A DNA stretch of 35,211 nucleotides from NCBI GenBank assembly GCA_964570525.1, contig CAZMYO010000025.1, forward strand, positions 1 to 35,211, written 5' to 3'. Position 1 is the first letter of the stretch; every line of letters begins with the position of its first letter. Source of the stretch: CAZMYO01 sp964570525. Lineage in GTDB: Bacteria; Patescibacteriota; Patescibacteriia; Magasanikbacterales; GWA2-37-8. The position numbers and the translations under genes were made by a program. The notes beneath the pieces were generated by a model. That model searched no databases and was not told the origin of the DNA. It worked only from the letters and a program-made list of their open reading frames with translations. This document shows positions 7,208-14,147 of the stretch, in pieces.

Positions 7208-7236
7208 AAAAAACCCCGACTGAATCGGGGTTTTTT
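7208..7236. terminator. Terminator after the second secreted protease
   Basis: The inverted repeat AAAAACCCCGACTGAATCGGGGTTTTT has T-runs on both sides. A second hairpin with CCCCGAC...GTCGGGG arms and an internal CCTGTCTGCC/GGCAGG stem lies at 7242-7282, nearer the gene. Confidence 0.85.
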
Positions 7237-7306
7237 GAAAGCGCCCCGACCTGTCTGCCGATAGGCAGGTGTTAGTCGGGGCATGGGCGAGTGAGTCGCC
7301 CGAGTA

Positions 7307-8023
7307 TTATTTGAGTCGCTCGCGGAAGGGCGACTTGTTGAGGAAAGAACGGATCGTCCGAATGGGGATGGCGTAGCTAAAAACCGGGTTGCTGGCCTGC
7401 AGTAAACCGATGAGGAGCCCTCGTCGATCGTATACGCCGCCGCCGGAAGAGCCGGGAACAACACTGTTGCCGAGCATAATGGTGTTATCCCTGCTATCCC
7501 AATTGCCGATATAGCTCTTGATAAAGCTATGGTGGAGTATTCCGAAAGGAGTGGCGATCATGTACGCGGGGTCTCCGTAGCGCAGGCCATTATCCCACCC
7601 CAGGCGAACCGTTTCGGAAAAGCGTTGCGCTGTCTTTAGAAGAGCAAGATCGACACCAACGGTGTGGTCAATAGAGATGAGGCTAGCCATGGCGCTATCC
7701 ACCTTACCAGCGCAGGTTTCGTAACGCACATGGATACTATCAGGTGGCGTCTTACCAATGACGTGGGCATCGGTCAAAATATACCCATCCTCGGAAAGGA
7801 CCACTCCCGAGCCGGCGTTGGTACTTTTGATAACCTTTTCACCTTCGCCATCCTTTTCGATAATCTTCTCGCTAACTTTTACATAGACGGTCACCGACGC
7901 CTGGCAGTTCTTCAAGTGGCGAGGGTAACCTCTTGCCTCCACGCATTGAGGCAAAGAAAGGCTGGGGGCGGGAGCGGAGAAAATGCCGAGGCTCAAGGCC
8001 AGAACGAATTGATAGAGCCACAT
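7307..8023 (-). CDS. Secreted trypsin-like serine protease (S1 family)
   Basis: The 238-aa product has an N-terminal secretion signal (MWLYQFVLALSLGIFSAPAPS). The chymotrypsin-like domain carries His in LTDAHVIGK, Asp in GVDLALLK and Ser in VVPGSSGGGVYD. Two cysteines (QCVEA, NCQAS) near the mature N-terminus and one in ETCAGK could form disulfides. ATG at 8023 is fixed by AGGAGG 6 nt upstream. There is no PDZ domain. It is homologous to the neighbouring gene but apparently soluble or signal-anchored rather than lipidated. A plausible promoter (TTGTCT, 18 nt, TATGCT on the minus strand near 8060-8090) lies back to back with the rpiB promoter. Confidence 0.92.
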   Translation of the reverse strand: MWLYQFVLALSLGIFSAPAPSLSLPQCVEARGYPRHLKNCQASVTVYVKVSEKIIEKDGEGEKVIKSTNAGSGVVLSEDGYILTDAHVIGKTPPDSIHVRYETCAGKVDSAMASLISIDHTVGVDLALLKTAQRFSETVRLGWDNGLRYGDPAYMIATPFGILHHSFIKSYIGNWDSRDNTIMLGNSVVPGSSGGGVYDRRGLLIGLLQASNPVFSYAIPIRTIRSFLNKSPFRERLK

Positions 8024-8095
8024 GATGATCCTCCTGTGTTGCGTTGTACAAAATGTAGCATAGCATGGTTGCCATAAATAAGACAAACGAAAGGG

Positions 8096-8123
8096 TTGCC
8101 AAAAGGGAGGCAGATGCTATAAT
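8096..8123 (+). promoter_or_regulatory. Promoter of rpiB, giving a leaderless mRNA
   Basis: TTGCCA (8096-8101), a 16-nt spacer and TATAAT (8118-8123) with TG before the -10. The rpiB ATG begins 9 nt after the -10, so transcription should start at or within a few bases of the start codon, with no room for a ribosome site. Confidence 0.75.
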
Positions 8124-8131
8124 AAACCCGT

Positions 8132-8581
8132 ATGTTATATATCGCTTCCGATCACGCGGGCTACCAGCTAAAAAAATACCTAGTCCGCTATCTTAAAACT
8201 CAACTAAAGATACCTGTTGTCGACCTCGGCCCAGCCCGGTATAACAAGGATGATGACTATCCGGAATTTGCCTACCCTTTGGCCAAAACGGTGGCGGCCG
8301 ACCATAAATCTCGAGGAATTATTATTTGTGGAACCGGCCACGGCGTCTGCATGGTGGCCAACAAAGTCCGGGCTATTAGGGCCATTGTCGGCTACAGCAT
8401 CGAAGGCGCCGAACTGGGCCGCCGACATGAGGATGCCAACATTCTTTGTCTGGCTGCCCGCGTACTCTCCGAGGACCACGCCACTACGATCGTCAAAAAA
8501 TTTTTGGAAACCGAATTCGAGCCTGCTCGGCGGCACGTCCGACGGTTGCAAGAACTGGAGAAGCTAGAAAAAGAAAATTAA
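8132..8581 (+). CDS. rpiB: Ribose-5-phosphate isomerase B
   Basis: Interconverts ribose 5-phosphate and ribulose 5-phosphate in the non-oxidative pentose phosphate pathway. The 149-aa length is normal for RpiB/LacAB. Family signatures are visible: IASDHAGYQLK at the N-terminus, the phosphate-loop and catalytic Cys66 in ICGTGHGVCMVANKV, and RRHEDANILCL with the conserved His and Asn. The following gene, rpe, starts 2 nt after the stop, so the two form an operon for pentose phosphate interconversion. In CPR bacteria these enzymes commonly supply ribose without a complete oxidative branch. Confidence 0.96.
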   Translation: MLYIASDHAGYQLKKYLVRYLKTQLKIPVVDLGPARYNKDDDYPEFAYPLAKTVAADHKSRGIIICGTGHGVCMVANKVRAIRAIVGYSIEGAELGRRHEDANILCLAARVLSEDHATTIVKKFLETEFEPARRHVRRLQELEKLEKEN

Positions 8582-8582
8582 T

Positions 8583-9221
8583 ATGATTATTGCGCCCGCT
8601 ATCCTAGCCCCCACCTTTGAGCAATTCTCCCGCGAGCTTGCCAAGGTGGAAGACTTCACCGACTATGTTCAAATTGACGTGATGGATGGCGTGTTTGTGA
8701 ACAACACTTCGTTTAAAGAAATTTCCCGGCTCTCTAAACTTTCTACTCGGCTCCGCTTTGAACTCCACCTGATGGTAGCAGACCCCTTGGCGGAAATGAA
8801 AAAGTGGCGCGGAGTTAAAAATGTCTTTCGCGTTATCTTTCATGCGGAGAGCGCCTCCGACCCGCTCCAATGTATCCGCTACGCGCGTGAAGCCGGCTGG
8901 CAAGTAGGCGTGGCGATTAATCCCGAAACGCCGTTAGCGGTTATAAACCACCACCTTGGCGAACTAGATCTGGTTCTATTTATGACCGTGCATCCAGGAA
9001 AGCAGGGAGCTTTGTTTATTCCGGCCGTCCTTAAAAAAATAAAACAATTTATTGCTTCGTCCCCACGGCCGCTGTGCGCGGTTGACGGGGGAGTCAATAA
9101 AAATAATATTAGAGAATTGTCCGATCTGGGGGTAGATATTGTGAACGTAGGCAAAAGCCTGGTGGGAGCCGAAGATGCCGGGAGGGCGCATGCGGAATTA
9201 ATTCAAGTAATTGAAAAGTAG
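8583..9221 (+). CDS. rpe: Ribulose-phosphate 3-epimerase
   Basis: TIM-barrel enzyme interconverting ribulose 5-phosphate and xylulose 5-phosphate. The 212-aa product has IAPAILAPTFEQF, QIDVMDGVFV (Asp32), ELHLMV (His62), FMTVHPGKQGALF and AVDGGVN (Asp168). In the usual enzyme four residues bind the metal, the first being His in HVDVMDG. Here that position is Gln30, so metal binding may be altered although both catalytic Asp residues remain. It begins 2 nt after rpiB and ends 1 nt before the next gene, so the three genes are co-transcribed. Confidence 0.92.
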   Translation: MIIAPAILAPTFEQFSRELAKVEDFTDYVQIDVMDGVFVNNTSFKEISRLSKLSTRLRFELHLMVADPLAEMKKWRGVKNVFRVIFHAESASDPLQCIRYAREAGWQVGVAINPETPLAVINHHLGELDLVLFMTVHPGKQGALFIPAVLKKIKQFIASSPRPLCAVDGGVNKNNIRELSDLGVDIVNVGKSLVGAEDAGRAHAELIQVIEK

Positions 9222-9222
9222 T

Positions 9223-9573
9223 ATGGGTTCAGAATCTAAAAAGGGGGAAACGCCAAAAATAATTAGACCGCGAGAAGAGGCCGGTGAAAAAGAATTTCAA
9301 AAATATGAATGGCGCTTTCTGGAACTTATGCGCGCCATAAAAAATCCAAACTGCAGGGAAAAATTATTGACCGATGAAGACATCGAAGTTTCTCTGCAGG
9401 AACTAAGAATAAGCCTTGTAAAAATTAAAAATCCAAAAAACAAACAACTGCTTGCTAACTCGGAGCAAAGTTTTGATTTGATTTACCAATCTATAATTGA
9501 TATTGTTAAACAACGGTATTTAATAGAGTTGAAAATTGTCCCGCCACAGCGGGATCCCGCCTCGCGGCGGTGA
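9223..9573 (+). CDS. Small hydrophilic protein of unknown function downstream of rpe
   Basis: The product is 116 aa, highly charged and predicted helical, with no membrane segment and no family I recognise. It starts 1 nt after the rpe stop, so it is probably translated by coupling. The last ten codons (PPQRDPASRR) come from a GC-rich palindromic repeat (9543-9578). A closely similar copy lies at 24325-24360, so the original C-terminus seems to have been replaced. The function is unknown. Confidence 0.75.
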   Translation: MGSESKKGETPKIIRPREEAGEKEFQKYEWRFLELMRAIKNPNCREKLLTDEDIEVSLQELRISLVKIKNPKNKQLLANSEQSFDLIYQSIIDIVKQRYLIELKIVPPQRDPASRR

Positions 9574-9578
9574 TAAGC
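9543..9578 (+). repeat. Palindromic repeat, copy 1
   Basis: GCCACAGCGGGATCCCGCC followed by TCGCGGCGGTGATAAGC matches 24325-24360 with only a few differences. It contains GCGGGATCCCGC. It provides the last codons and stop of the preceding gene. Confidence 0.7.
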
Positions 9579-9613
9579 AAAAAAATTTACAAAAAAAAGA
9601 ATAGATAATTACT

Positions 9614-10564
9614 ATGCTCGACCTTCTCATAATCGGTGGGGCGGCGGTAGGTTGTAGCGCGGCCATCTATGCCGCGCGCCGCCAGCTCAATTTCCGTATC
9701 ATTACCGAAAATATCGGCGGCGAAGTGGCGCTCTCCGGTGAGACCAACAATTGGCCCGGTATTATTAGCATCCAAGGTTATGAGTTAGCCCAAAAATTTT
9801 CCGAGCATGTAAAATCATACGGCGTTACCATCGAGGAGGGGTGGCTGGTACAGGATATCATGCCTCACCAAAAGTATCAGGTGGTGGTAGCCAAAGGCCC
9901 CACCGGCAAAATTGAAAAAATTAAAACTAAAACGGTAATTATCGGCACCGGTATTCACCCGCGGCGCCTGGGGGTGCCGGGCGAAGAAACTTTCAATCAT
10001 AAGGGAATAACCTCCTGCACCGTTTGCGATGGGCCGCTGTTTAAAAATAAAGATACCGTAACCATCGGCTCGGGCAACAGCGCCCTCGAATCGGTTTTGA
10101 TGATGGCGGAAATTTCTAAAACGGCCTATATTTTCAGCAAATTTTCTGATACTCCGGAAACACAGGGTGGGTTCCCTAAAGGTGACAAAATTTTGATTGA
10201 TAAAATGAAAGCCAACCCGCGTATCAAAATTATTTATCAGGCTAAGACTATCGAAATTGTTGGCACTAAGACAGTGGAAGGGGTAAAGTACCACGATGCC
10301 AAGGGCGGCGAAGAGCTTTTGCCGGTACAAGGTGTAATGGTGCACGTGGGGATGATACCGAATAGCCAGTTTGCCACCGCTCTCTCCAGAAATCAGCAGG
10401 GAGAAATTATGGTTGATGCCAAATGCCACACGTCAGTTCCGGGTATTTTTGCCGGTGGCGACGTTACCGACATTCCCCATAAACAAATCGGTGTCGCCGC
10501 CGGACACGGCATCATTGCCGCTCTCGAAGCGATTGGATATGTGAACATGTGGAAGGAAAAATAA
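9614..10564 (+). CDS. trxB: Thioredoxin reductase-like flavoprotein (AhpF C-terminal type)
   Basis: FAD/pyridine-nucleotide disulfide oxidoreductase of 316 aa. It has the FAD motif IIGGAAVGCSAAIYAARR, redox pair C135-T-V-C138-D-G, the second nucleotide motif IGSGNSALE, and the C-terminal GIFAGGDVTDIPHKQIGVAAG. The HRR-type motif that gives classical TrxB its NADPH preference is absent (AYIFSKFSD instead). GEIMVDAKCHTSVPG and PYKQ-like PHKQ resemble AhpF without its N-terminal thioredoxin-like domains. I therefore infer a reductase of thioredoxin- or glutaredoxin-type partners that may use NADH. No thioredoxin gene is in the window. With superoxide dismutase at 15 kb it suggests some oxidative-stress defence. 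Confidence 0.92.
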   Translation: MLDLLIIGGAAVGCSAAIYAARRQLNFRIITENIGGEVALSGETNNWPGIISIQGYELAQKFSEHVKSYGVTIEEGWLVQDIMPHQKYQVVVAKGPTGKIEKIKTKTVIIGTGIHPRRLGVPGEETFNHKGITSCTVCDGPLFKNKDTVTIGSGNSALESVLMMAEISKTAYIFSKFSDTPETQGGFPKGDKILIDKMKANPRIKIIYQAKTIEIVGTKTVEGVKYHDAKGGEELLPVQGVMVHVGMIPNSQFATALSRNQQGEIMVDAKCHTSVPGIFAGGDVTDIPHKQIGVAAGHGIIAALEAIGYVNMWKEK

Positions 10565-10576
10565 AACCATGTTAAT

Positions 10577-10604
10577 ATTGGAAATTGGATATTAGATATT
10601 TGAA
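10577..10604 (+). repeat. 7-bp word array upstream of the small membrane protein gene
   Basis: ATTGGAA, ATTGGAT, ATTAGAT and ATTTGAA are contiguous and differ at one or two positions. They end 11 nt before the next ATG. No Shine-Dalgarno sequence is visible there. Confidence 0.75.
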
Positions 10605-10615
10605 ATTTTCATTAT

Positions 10616-10930
10616 ATGCCTTTCTATAACCTCATCCCCTCGCTCCCCTGGCCATTGCTTGATGTGGTGATGAATGTCGTTGCCGGCTTGGGAGCAATTT
10701 TATTAACTTACGGTATTTTCCTCGAAGCCGAGCGCCGCCAAGACGCGGTGTTTGTCGTCGGGGCCGGGTGCCTCTTGGTCTACGCTCTCTGGATTGGCAA
10801 CACCATATTTTCCGTGGCTATGGCCGGGGTGGCAGCGGCCAGTTTTATAGAATTGATTGAAATTATGCTTGGCCGGCACACCCATAGCGCCGAGTCGGTA
10901 GAAAAATACAAGCATCCGGAAATAAAATAA
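10616..10930 (+). CDS. Small integral membrane protein, unknown function
   Basis: The 104-aa product has three predicted membrane helices (about residues 13-36, 44-60 and 63-85) and a short polar C-terminus with HTHSAESVEKYKH. I do not recognise the family. It sits between a thioredoxin reductase and a PfkB kinase with short gaps, so it is probably co-transcribed. The upstream spacer is a 7-nt word array instead of a ribosome site. Confidence 0.78.
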   Translation: MPFYNLIPSLPWPLLDVVMNVVAGLGAILLTYGIFLEAERRQDAVFVVGAGCLLVYALWIGNTIFSVAMAGVAAASFIELIEIMLGRHTHSAESVEKYKHPEIK

Positions 10931-10942
10931 TTTCTAATTATT

Positions 10943-11929
10943 ATGTTCAGCTTAATTGCCATCGGCGACCCGATTATTGATACGCATATCCAGATTGACG
11001 ATTCTTGCGCTGAATGTCGCGTGCTGGAAAACCGCAACCATCTTTGTTTTGATTATGGCAGTAAAATCCCAATTGTCGACAGTTTTCAGTCGCTCGGCGG
11101 TAACGCGCCCAATGTTGCCGTGGGGGCGGTGAAACTCGGCCTTGCGGCGGCAGTTGTAAGCACCGTCGGCGCTGATATGAATGGCGAAATGGCCGTACGC
11201 GAACTAAAAAACAAAGGAGTGGACACCTCATATGTTACTGCCGACAGCCAAGGCAAAACACGCTACTCAATTGTGCTCAATTACAAACAAGAGCGGACGA
11301 TACTTTCCTACTCCGACAAGAAAAAATATGTCTGGCCCCAAGAAATGCCGGCCACAGCGTGGGTTTATTATACCGGCATGAGCGCCGGGTTTGAATCGAT
11401 CCAAGAAAAACTTATTGCGTATCTCAAAAAACATCCCACCACCCGCCTAGCCGTTAACCCCGGTTCCTACATGCTAAAATACGCGCTTGACGCGCTCAAG
11501 GAAATTGTTACCCACACCGATGCGTTGATTATCAACCTCGAGGAGGCGCAACAAATTCTTGGCACTACCCTGGAACACGAAAAAAGTATCACCGGTATTA
11601 TTCACGCGCTGATTGGTCTTGGTCCCAAGGAAGTAGCCTTAACCGATGCCGGGCGAGGCGCGTGGGTCGGCAATCTTGATGAGGTCTGGCACCTCGAAAG
11701 CTTTCCGGTAGAGGTAGTGGCCAAAACCGGCGCTGGCGACGCTTTTTCGGCCGCCTACCTCGCGGCGCGGCACTACGACCACGATATTGTACACGCTCTC
11801 GCCTGGGGGGTGGCTAATAGCTCCGGAGTAATCCAAGAGCACGGCCCGCACGCCGGTCTCTTGACTAAACCAGAAATTAAAAAAATGATAGCGCGATTTG
11901 CTACCATTCTCCCCAAAAAAATCTTCTAG
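10943..11929 (+). CDS. PfkB-family carbohydrate or nucleoside kinase
   Basis: 328-aa ribokinase-fold kinase. It shows IGDPIID at the N-terminus, the substrate loop GGNAPNVAVGAVKLG (about 52-66), VGADMNGE, and the anion-hole/catalytic motif KTGAGDAFSAAYLA with Asp266 as general base. Between the first strand and GGN there is an insert with CAEC and a further Cys35, not usual in ribokinase; it might bind metal. The exact sugar cannot be told from sequence; ribose or a sugar phosphate would fit the rpiB/rpe context. It begins 12 nt after the membrane protein gene and ends convergent with the minus-strand gene at 11943. Confidence 0.9.
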   Translation: MFSLIAIGDPIIDTHIQIDDSCAECRVLENRNHLCFDYGSKIPIVDSFQSLGGNAPNVAVGAVKLGLAAAVVSTVGADMNGEMAVRELKNKGVDTSYVTADSQGKTRYSIVLNYKQERTILSYSDKKKYVWPQEMPATAWVYYTGMSAGFESIQEKLIAYLKKHPTTRLAVNPGSYMLKYALDALKEIVTHTDALIINLEEAQQILGTTLEHEKSITGIIHALIGLGPKEVALTDAGRGAWVGNLDEVWHLESFPVEVVAKTGAGDAFSAAYLAARHYDHDIVHALAWGVANSSGVIQEHGPHAGLLTKPEIKKMIARFATILPKKIF

Positions 11930-11942
11930 CCTTTAGGCTGTC

Positions 11943-12665
11943 TCAACGCTCAAAAAAATCTATCGCCATGGGTATCTGAATCCCCCGCAGTCGATTAAAG
12001 TCGTATTTTCGTCCTTGGAAAAAATCTACCGATTGGCAAACCGCTTCGTAATCCAGCTCCGGTCCAAGGAGACACAGGCCAAATTCAAATCCACGAACTC
12101 GGGAACGGATTTCAGCGGCCAATACCGGATGATCTTGTTCCTGATCAGCTACTCCGCGCAGATGATGAAGAATTTTAGCAATCTCTCCCAACCGGTCGCT
12201 AAACTCACCGACACATTTAAGGTAACGCGGTCGTTCATCCCCAACCAGCGCCCGCTCAATATACTGGCGCACCTCGAGTTGCGTTTCAATAAGCGCCGGG
12301 CAAAGCTCGTTCCGCTCTTCACTTGTAAAAAAATCAGCGGAGTTGCCGGAATGCAGGTCGGCAAGCGTACCGCCATAACGTTTAAACTCCTCGTATTTAT
12401 TTTGTACCGCCAGAGATAATTTGGGCAGTAAAAAGTGTTCGGCCACCTGTGTTTCGGCCACCGCCAAAAATTGGCGGCAGGCTTGGTTCCATGGCCACGT
12501 CTCATAACCAAAGGCAATCATCGTATCTTCAATTTCTTCAACCGTGACTGTTGAACTTTCTTCCAAATGACGAAGCGCCCGCTCCATTTTTTGCTTCATG
12601 CTCTCGGGAAAGAGCGGCGGGAGACAGTCGTAGAGATGATGGAAGATGGCGAGGGTTGATTGCAT
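11943..12665 (-). CDS. Helical protein of unknown function
   Basis: The 240-aa product is predicted to be almost all helix with no membrane segment and no signal peptide. It opens with STLAIFHHLYDCLPPLFPE and contains several Glu/Arg-rich helices and the tail IPMAIDFFER. I do not recognise a family or catalytic motif. ATG at 12665 is used; the start lies just next to a long inverted repeat (12672-12840), which may have replaced its original upstream region. The gene is convergent with the PfkB kinase, 13 nt away. Confidence 0.8.
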   Translation of the reverse strand: MQSTLAIFHHLYDCLPPLFPESMKQKMERALRHLEESSTVTVEEIEDTMIAFGYETWPWNQACRQFLAVAETQVAEHFLLPKLSLAVQNKYEEFKRYGGTLADLHSGNSADFFTSEERNELCPALIETQLEVRQYIERALVGDERPRYLKCVGEFSDRLGEIAKILHHLRGVADQEQDHPVLAAEIRSRVRGFEFGLCLLGPELDYEAVCQSVDFFQGRKYDFNRLRGIQIPMAIDFFER

Positions 12666-12671
12666 AGTAAG

Positions 12672-12840
12672 ATGTCATTGCGAGGAGCGAGCCGTCAGCG
12701 AGTGACGTGGCCATCCCCTGGCTTATAAATACATTTGTTAATGAGTTATTTCTGAAATCAGAGGGATTGCTTCGCTCGCCTTGGCGTAGCCACGCTTCGG
12801 CGAAGCCAGGTCGCTCGTACCTCGCTTCTCGCAATGACAT
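12672..12840. repeat. MITE-like inverted-repeat element (ATGTCATTGCGAG ends)
   Basis: Left end ATGTCATTGCGAGGAGCGA matches the reverse complement of the right end (ATGTCATTGCGAGAAGCGA). The arms extend inwards imperfectly around an AT-rich middle. The element is about 169 bp, has no reading frame of its own and belongs to the TCATTGCGAGCGAAGC-type repeats widespread in bacteria. It overlaps the last 26 codons and the stop of the trmH-type gene and abuts the start of the gene at 11943-12665. Confidence 0.8.
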
Positions 12841-13285
12841 TGGCAACATGGTACATGCCTATCCCAGCCGCCACGCTCACATTCAAGCTGTCTTTGCGGC
12901 CGCGCATCGGTATGGAGACTGCTTCATCGCAGTATTTAAGAATATTCTTGGTAACGCCGGTTTTTTCGTTACCTACCACCAGAGCGAGAGGATATCGCGG
13001 CTTCCACCTAGATATAGTAACACTTTTTTTAATTTGCTCCAAAGCGACGACATTAAATCCGGCGGCTTTGAGTTTTTTGAGGATAGGCACGGTCTGTTTA
13101 CAATACTCCCATGGCACCCATTTTTCAGCGCCCAAAGACACTTTGTCTATCTGCACATGCGGCGGGCAAGGAGTATGCCCAGATAAATAAATCTTATCAA
13201 CGCCGGCGCCGTCAGCCGTTCTAAACATGGCGCCGACATTATGTCCGCTTCGGATGTTGGGGAGAATTAGGACAAATTTATTCAT
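12758..13285 (-). CDS. TrmH/SpoU-family RNA 2'-O-methyltransferase
   Basis: Transfers a methyl group from S-adenosylmethionine to a ribose 2'-OH in tRNA or rRNA, using the trefoil-knot SPOUT fold. Motif 1 is NIRSGHNVGAMFRTADG near the N-terminus. Motif 2 is ALVVGNEKTGV and motif 3 is IPMRGRKDSLNVSVAAG. The 175-aa product is a minimal catalytic domain without the extra RNA-binding domain of RlmB or TrmH, so the target is not predictable. Translation from ATG 13285 is used because the upstream frame is only repeat sequence. The domain ends near MYHVAN; the following 26 residues (VIARSEVRATW...) are translated from the inverted repeat at 12672-12840. It lies downstream of ruvC in the same direction. 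Confidence 0.9.
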   Translation of the reverse strand: MNKFVLILPNIRSGHNVGAMFRTADGAGVDKIYLSGHTPCPPHVQIDKVSLGAEKWVPWEYCKQTVPILKKLKAAGFNVVALEQIKKSVTISRWKPRYPLALVVGNEKTGVTKNILKYCDEAVSIPMRGRKDSLNVSVAAGIGMYHVANVIARSEVRATWLRRSVATPRRAKQSL

Positions 13286-13300
13286 ACATCTTTCGTTAGT

Positions 13301-13399
13301 CTCCCTCTCCCTCGGGGAGAGGGGCGGGGGGTGAGGGCTCAACTCACGCTCCACGAATTTACCCTCACCCTTTATCCCTCTCCCCGAGGGAGAGGGAGG
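13301..13399. repeat. MITE-like inverted-repeat element (CTCCCTCTCCC ends)
   Basis: Left arm CTCCCTCTCCCTCGGGGAGA... and right arm ...TCTCCCCGAGGGAGAGGGAG are nearly perfect complements. They are joined by an inner GGGTGAGGG/CCCTCACCC pair and a short AT-rich loop. The element is 99 bp long and sits between trmH and ruvC. It supplies the last codons and stop of ruvC. The arms themselves contain smaller palindromes, so a branched hairpin would form in RNA. Confidence 0.85.
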
Positions 13400-13877
13400 T
13401 GACCCAGAGCGATTGCCCGGCGCAAAGAGCCACCGCGAGCGCGTCGGCCGCGTCATCGGACTTAATTTTTCCCTTGATTCCAAGAATCATGGCCACGACT
13501 TTTTGCATCTGCCCTTTTTCCGCCCGACCATAGCCAGTCATCGCTTGTTTAACTTGGAGCGGCGTAAATTCATCAATCGGCAATCCGTTTTCCACGCCAG
13601 TAAGGATAATCACTCCGCGCGCCTGGGCCACTTCAATAACGGTTTTGGCATTTTTGAAATAAAAAATTTCTTCCACCGCCATCCGCGTCGGCTTATAGCG
13701 CGTAATAAGGCTGCTGATTTCTTTGTGAATTTCGGCCAGGCGATCGACAAACGAATTTTTAGGAGAGGTCTCGATACAGCCATGCGCCACTTCCCGCCAG
13801 TCGTTCCCTTTACTTTGTTCAACAATGCCGTAGCCGACTTTGCCGAAACCGGGATCAATACCGAGGATGCGATGCAT
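13365..13877 (-). CDS. ruvC: Crossover junction endodeoxyribonuclease RuvC
   Basis: Holliday-junction resolvase that cuts four-way junctions with the RuvAB branch-migration motor. The 170-aa product has all catalytic acids in place: Asp8 in LGIDPGFG, Glu69/70 in MAVEEIFYF, and Asp141/142 and Asp145 in KSDDAADALAVALC. The core ends near residue 155. The last 15 residues (SLWVTSLSLGERDKG) are encoded by an inverted-repeat element (13301-13399), so the native tail was replaced without damaging the active site. ATG 13877 gives the canonical MHRILGIDPG start. The TrmH-type gene follows in the same direction. No ruvA or ruvB is in the window. Confidence 0.96.
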   Translation of the reverse strand: MHRILGIDPGFGKVGYGIVEQSKGNDWREVAHGCIETSPKNSFVDRLAEIHKEISSLITRYKPTRMAVEEIFYFKNAKTVIEVAQARGVIILTGVENGLPIDEFTPLQVKQAMTGYGRAEKGQMQKVVAMILGIKGKIKSDDAADALAVALCAGQSLWVTSLSLGERDKG

Positions 13878-13994
13878 AATGTGGAATAAAAAATAGATGA
13901 TGCCTCTATTTTACTCTAATAAAAATTTATTGCCAAAGCCAATACTCCCCCATCACCTGTTCCCATATTTTCATCGCTCGTTCGCCCCGCTTAG

Positions 13995-14046
13995 CGGGGT
14001 CTCACTCGCTCAAAAATAGAAGAGCGCCCCGCAGTTGCGGGGCGCT
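13995..14046 (-). terminator. Intrinsic terminator of the third GC-rich orphan gene
   Basis: A perfect hairpin AGCGCCCCGCAGTTGCGGGGCGCT (14023-14046 in two 10-bp arms) is followed on the minus strand by CTTCTATTTTTG. A second smaller hairpin CCCCGCTTAGCGGGG lies just beyond. Confidence 0.8.
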
Positions 14047-14061
14047 TTGTTGCGAATGCGA

Positions 14062-14147
14062 GCCGACCGCGTGCCGCCTTAGCTTCAGCGGTGGCGCAAG
14101 GATCCAAGCGACCTCGACAGTGCCGAGGTGCCCCAGAATCCAAGGGC
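14062..14147 (-). repeat. Phased repeat tract in the 3' UTR of gene C
   Basis: After the TAA stop the minus strand reads CTTGGATT, CTGGGGCAC, CTCGGCACTG, TCGAGGTCG, CTTGGATCC, TTGCGCC. This aligns with the tract after gene B (shared GGATTCTGGG, CTCGG.ACT.TCG.GGTC). A stem GCCACCGC...GCGGTCGGC-like region and CGCAACAAAGC then lead into the terminator. Confidence 0.55.

Noticed and set aside
13286..13483. N-terminal extension of the TrmH-type protein
   Set aside because: The extension is translated inverted repeat and antisense ruvC; ATG 13285 begins directly at the domain.
13934..13984. Minus-strand 16-codon frame MKIWEQVMGEYWLWQ upstream of ruvC
   Set aside because: No ribosome site and no similarity that I recognise; too short to support. 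It might be a gene remnant. Nothing else is seen in 13878-13994.
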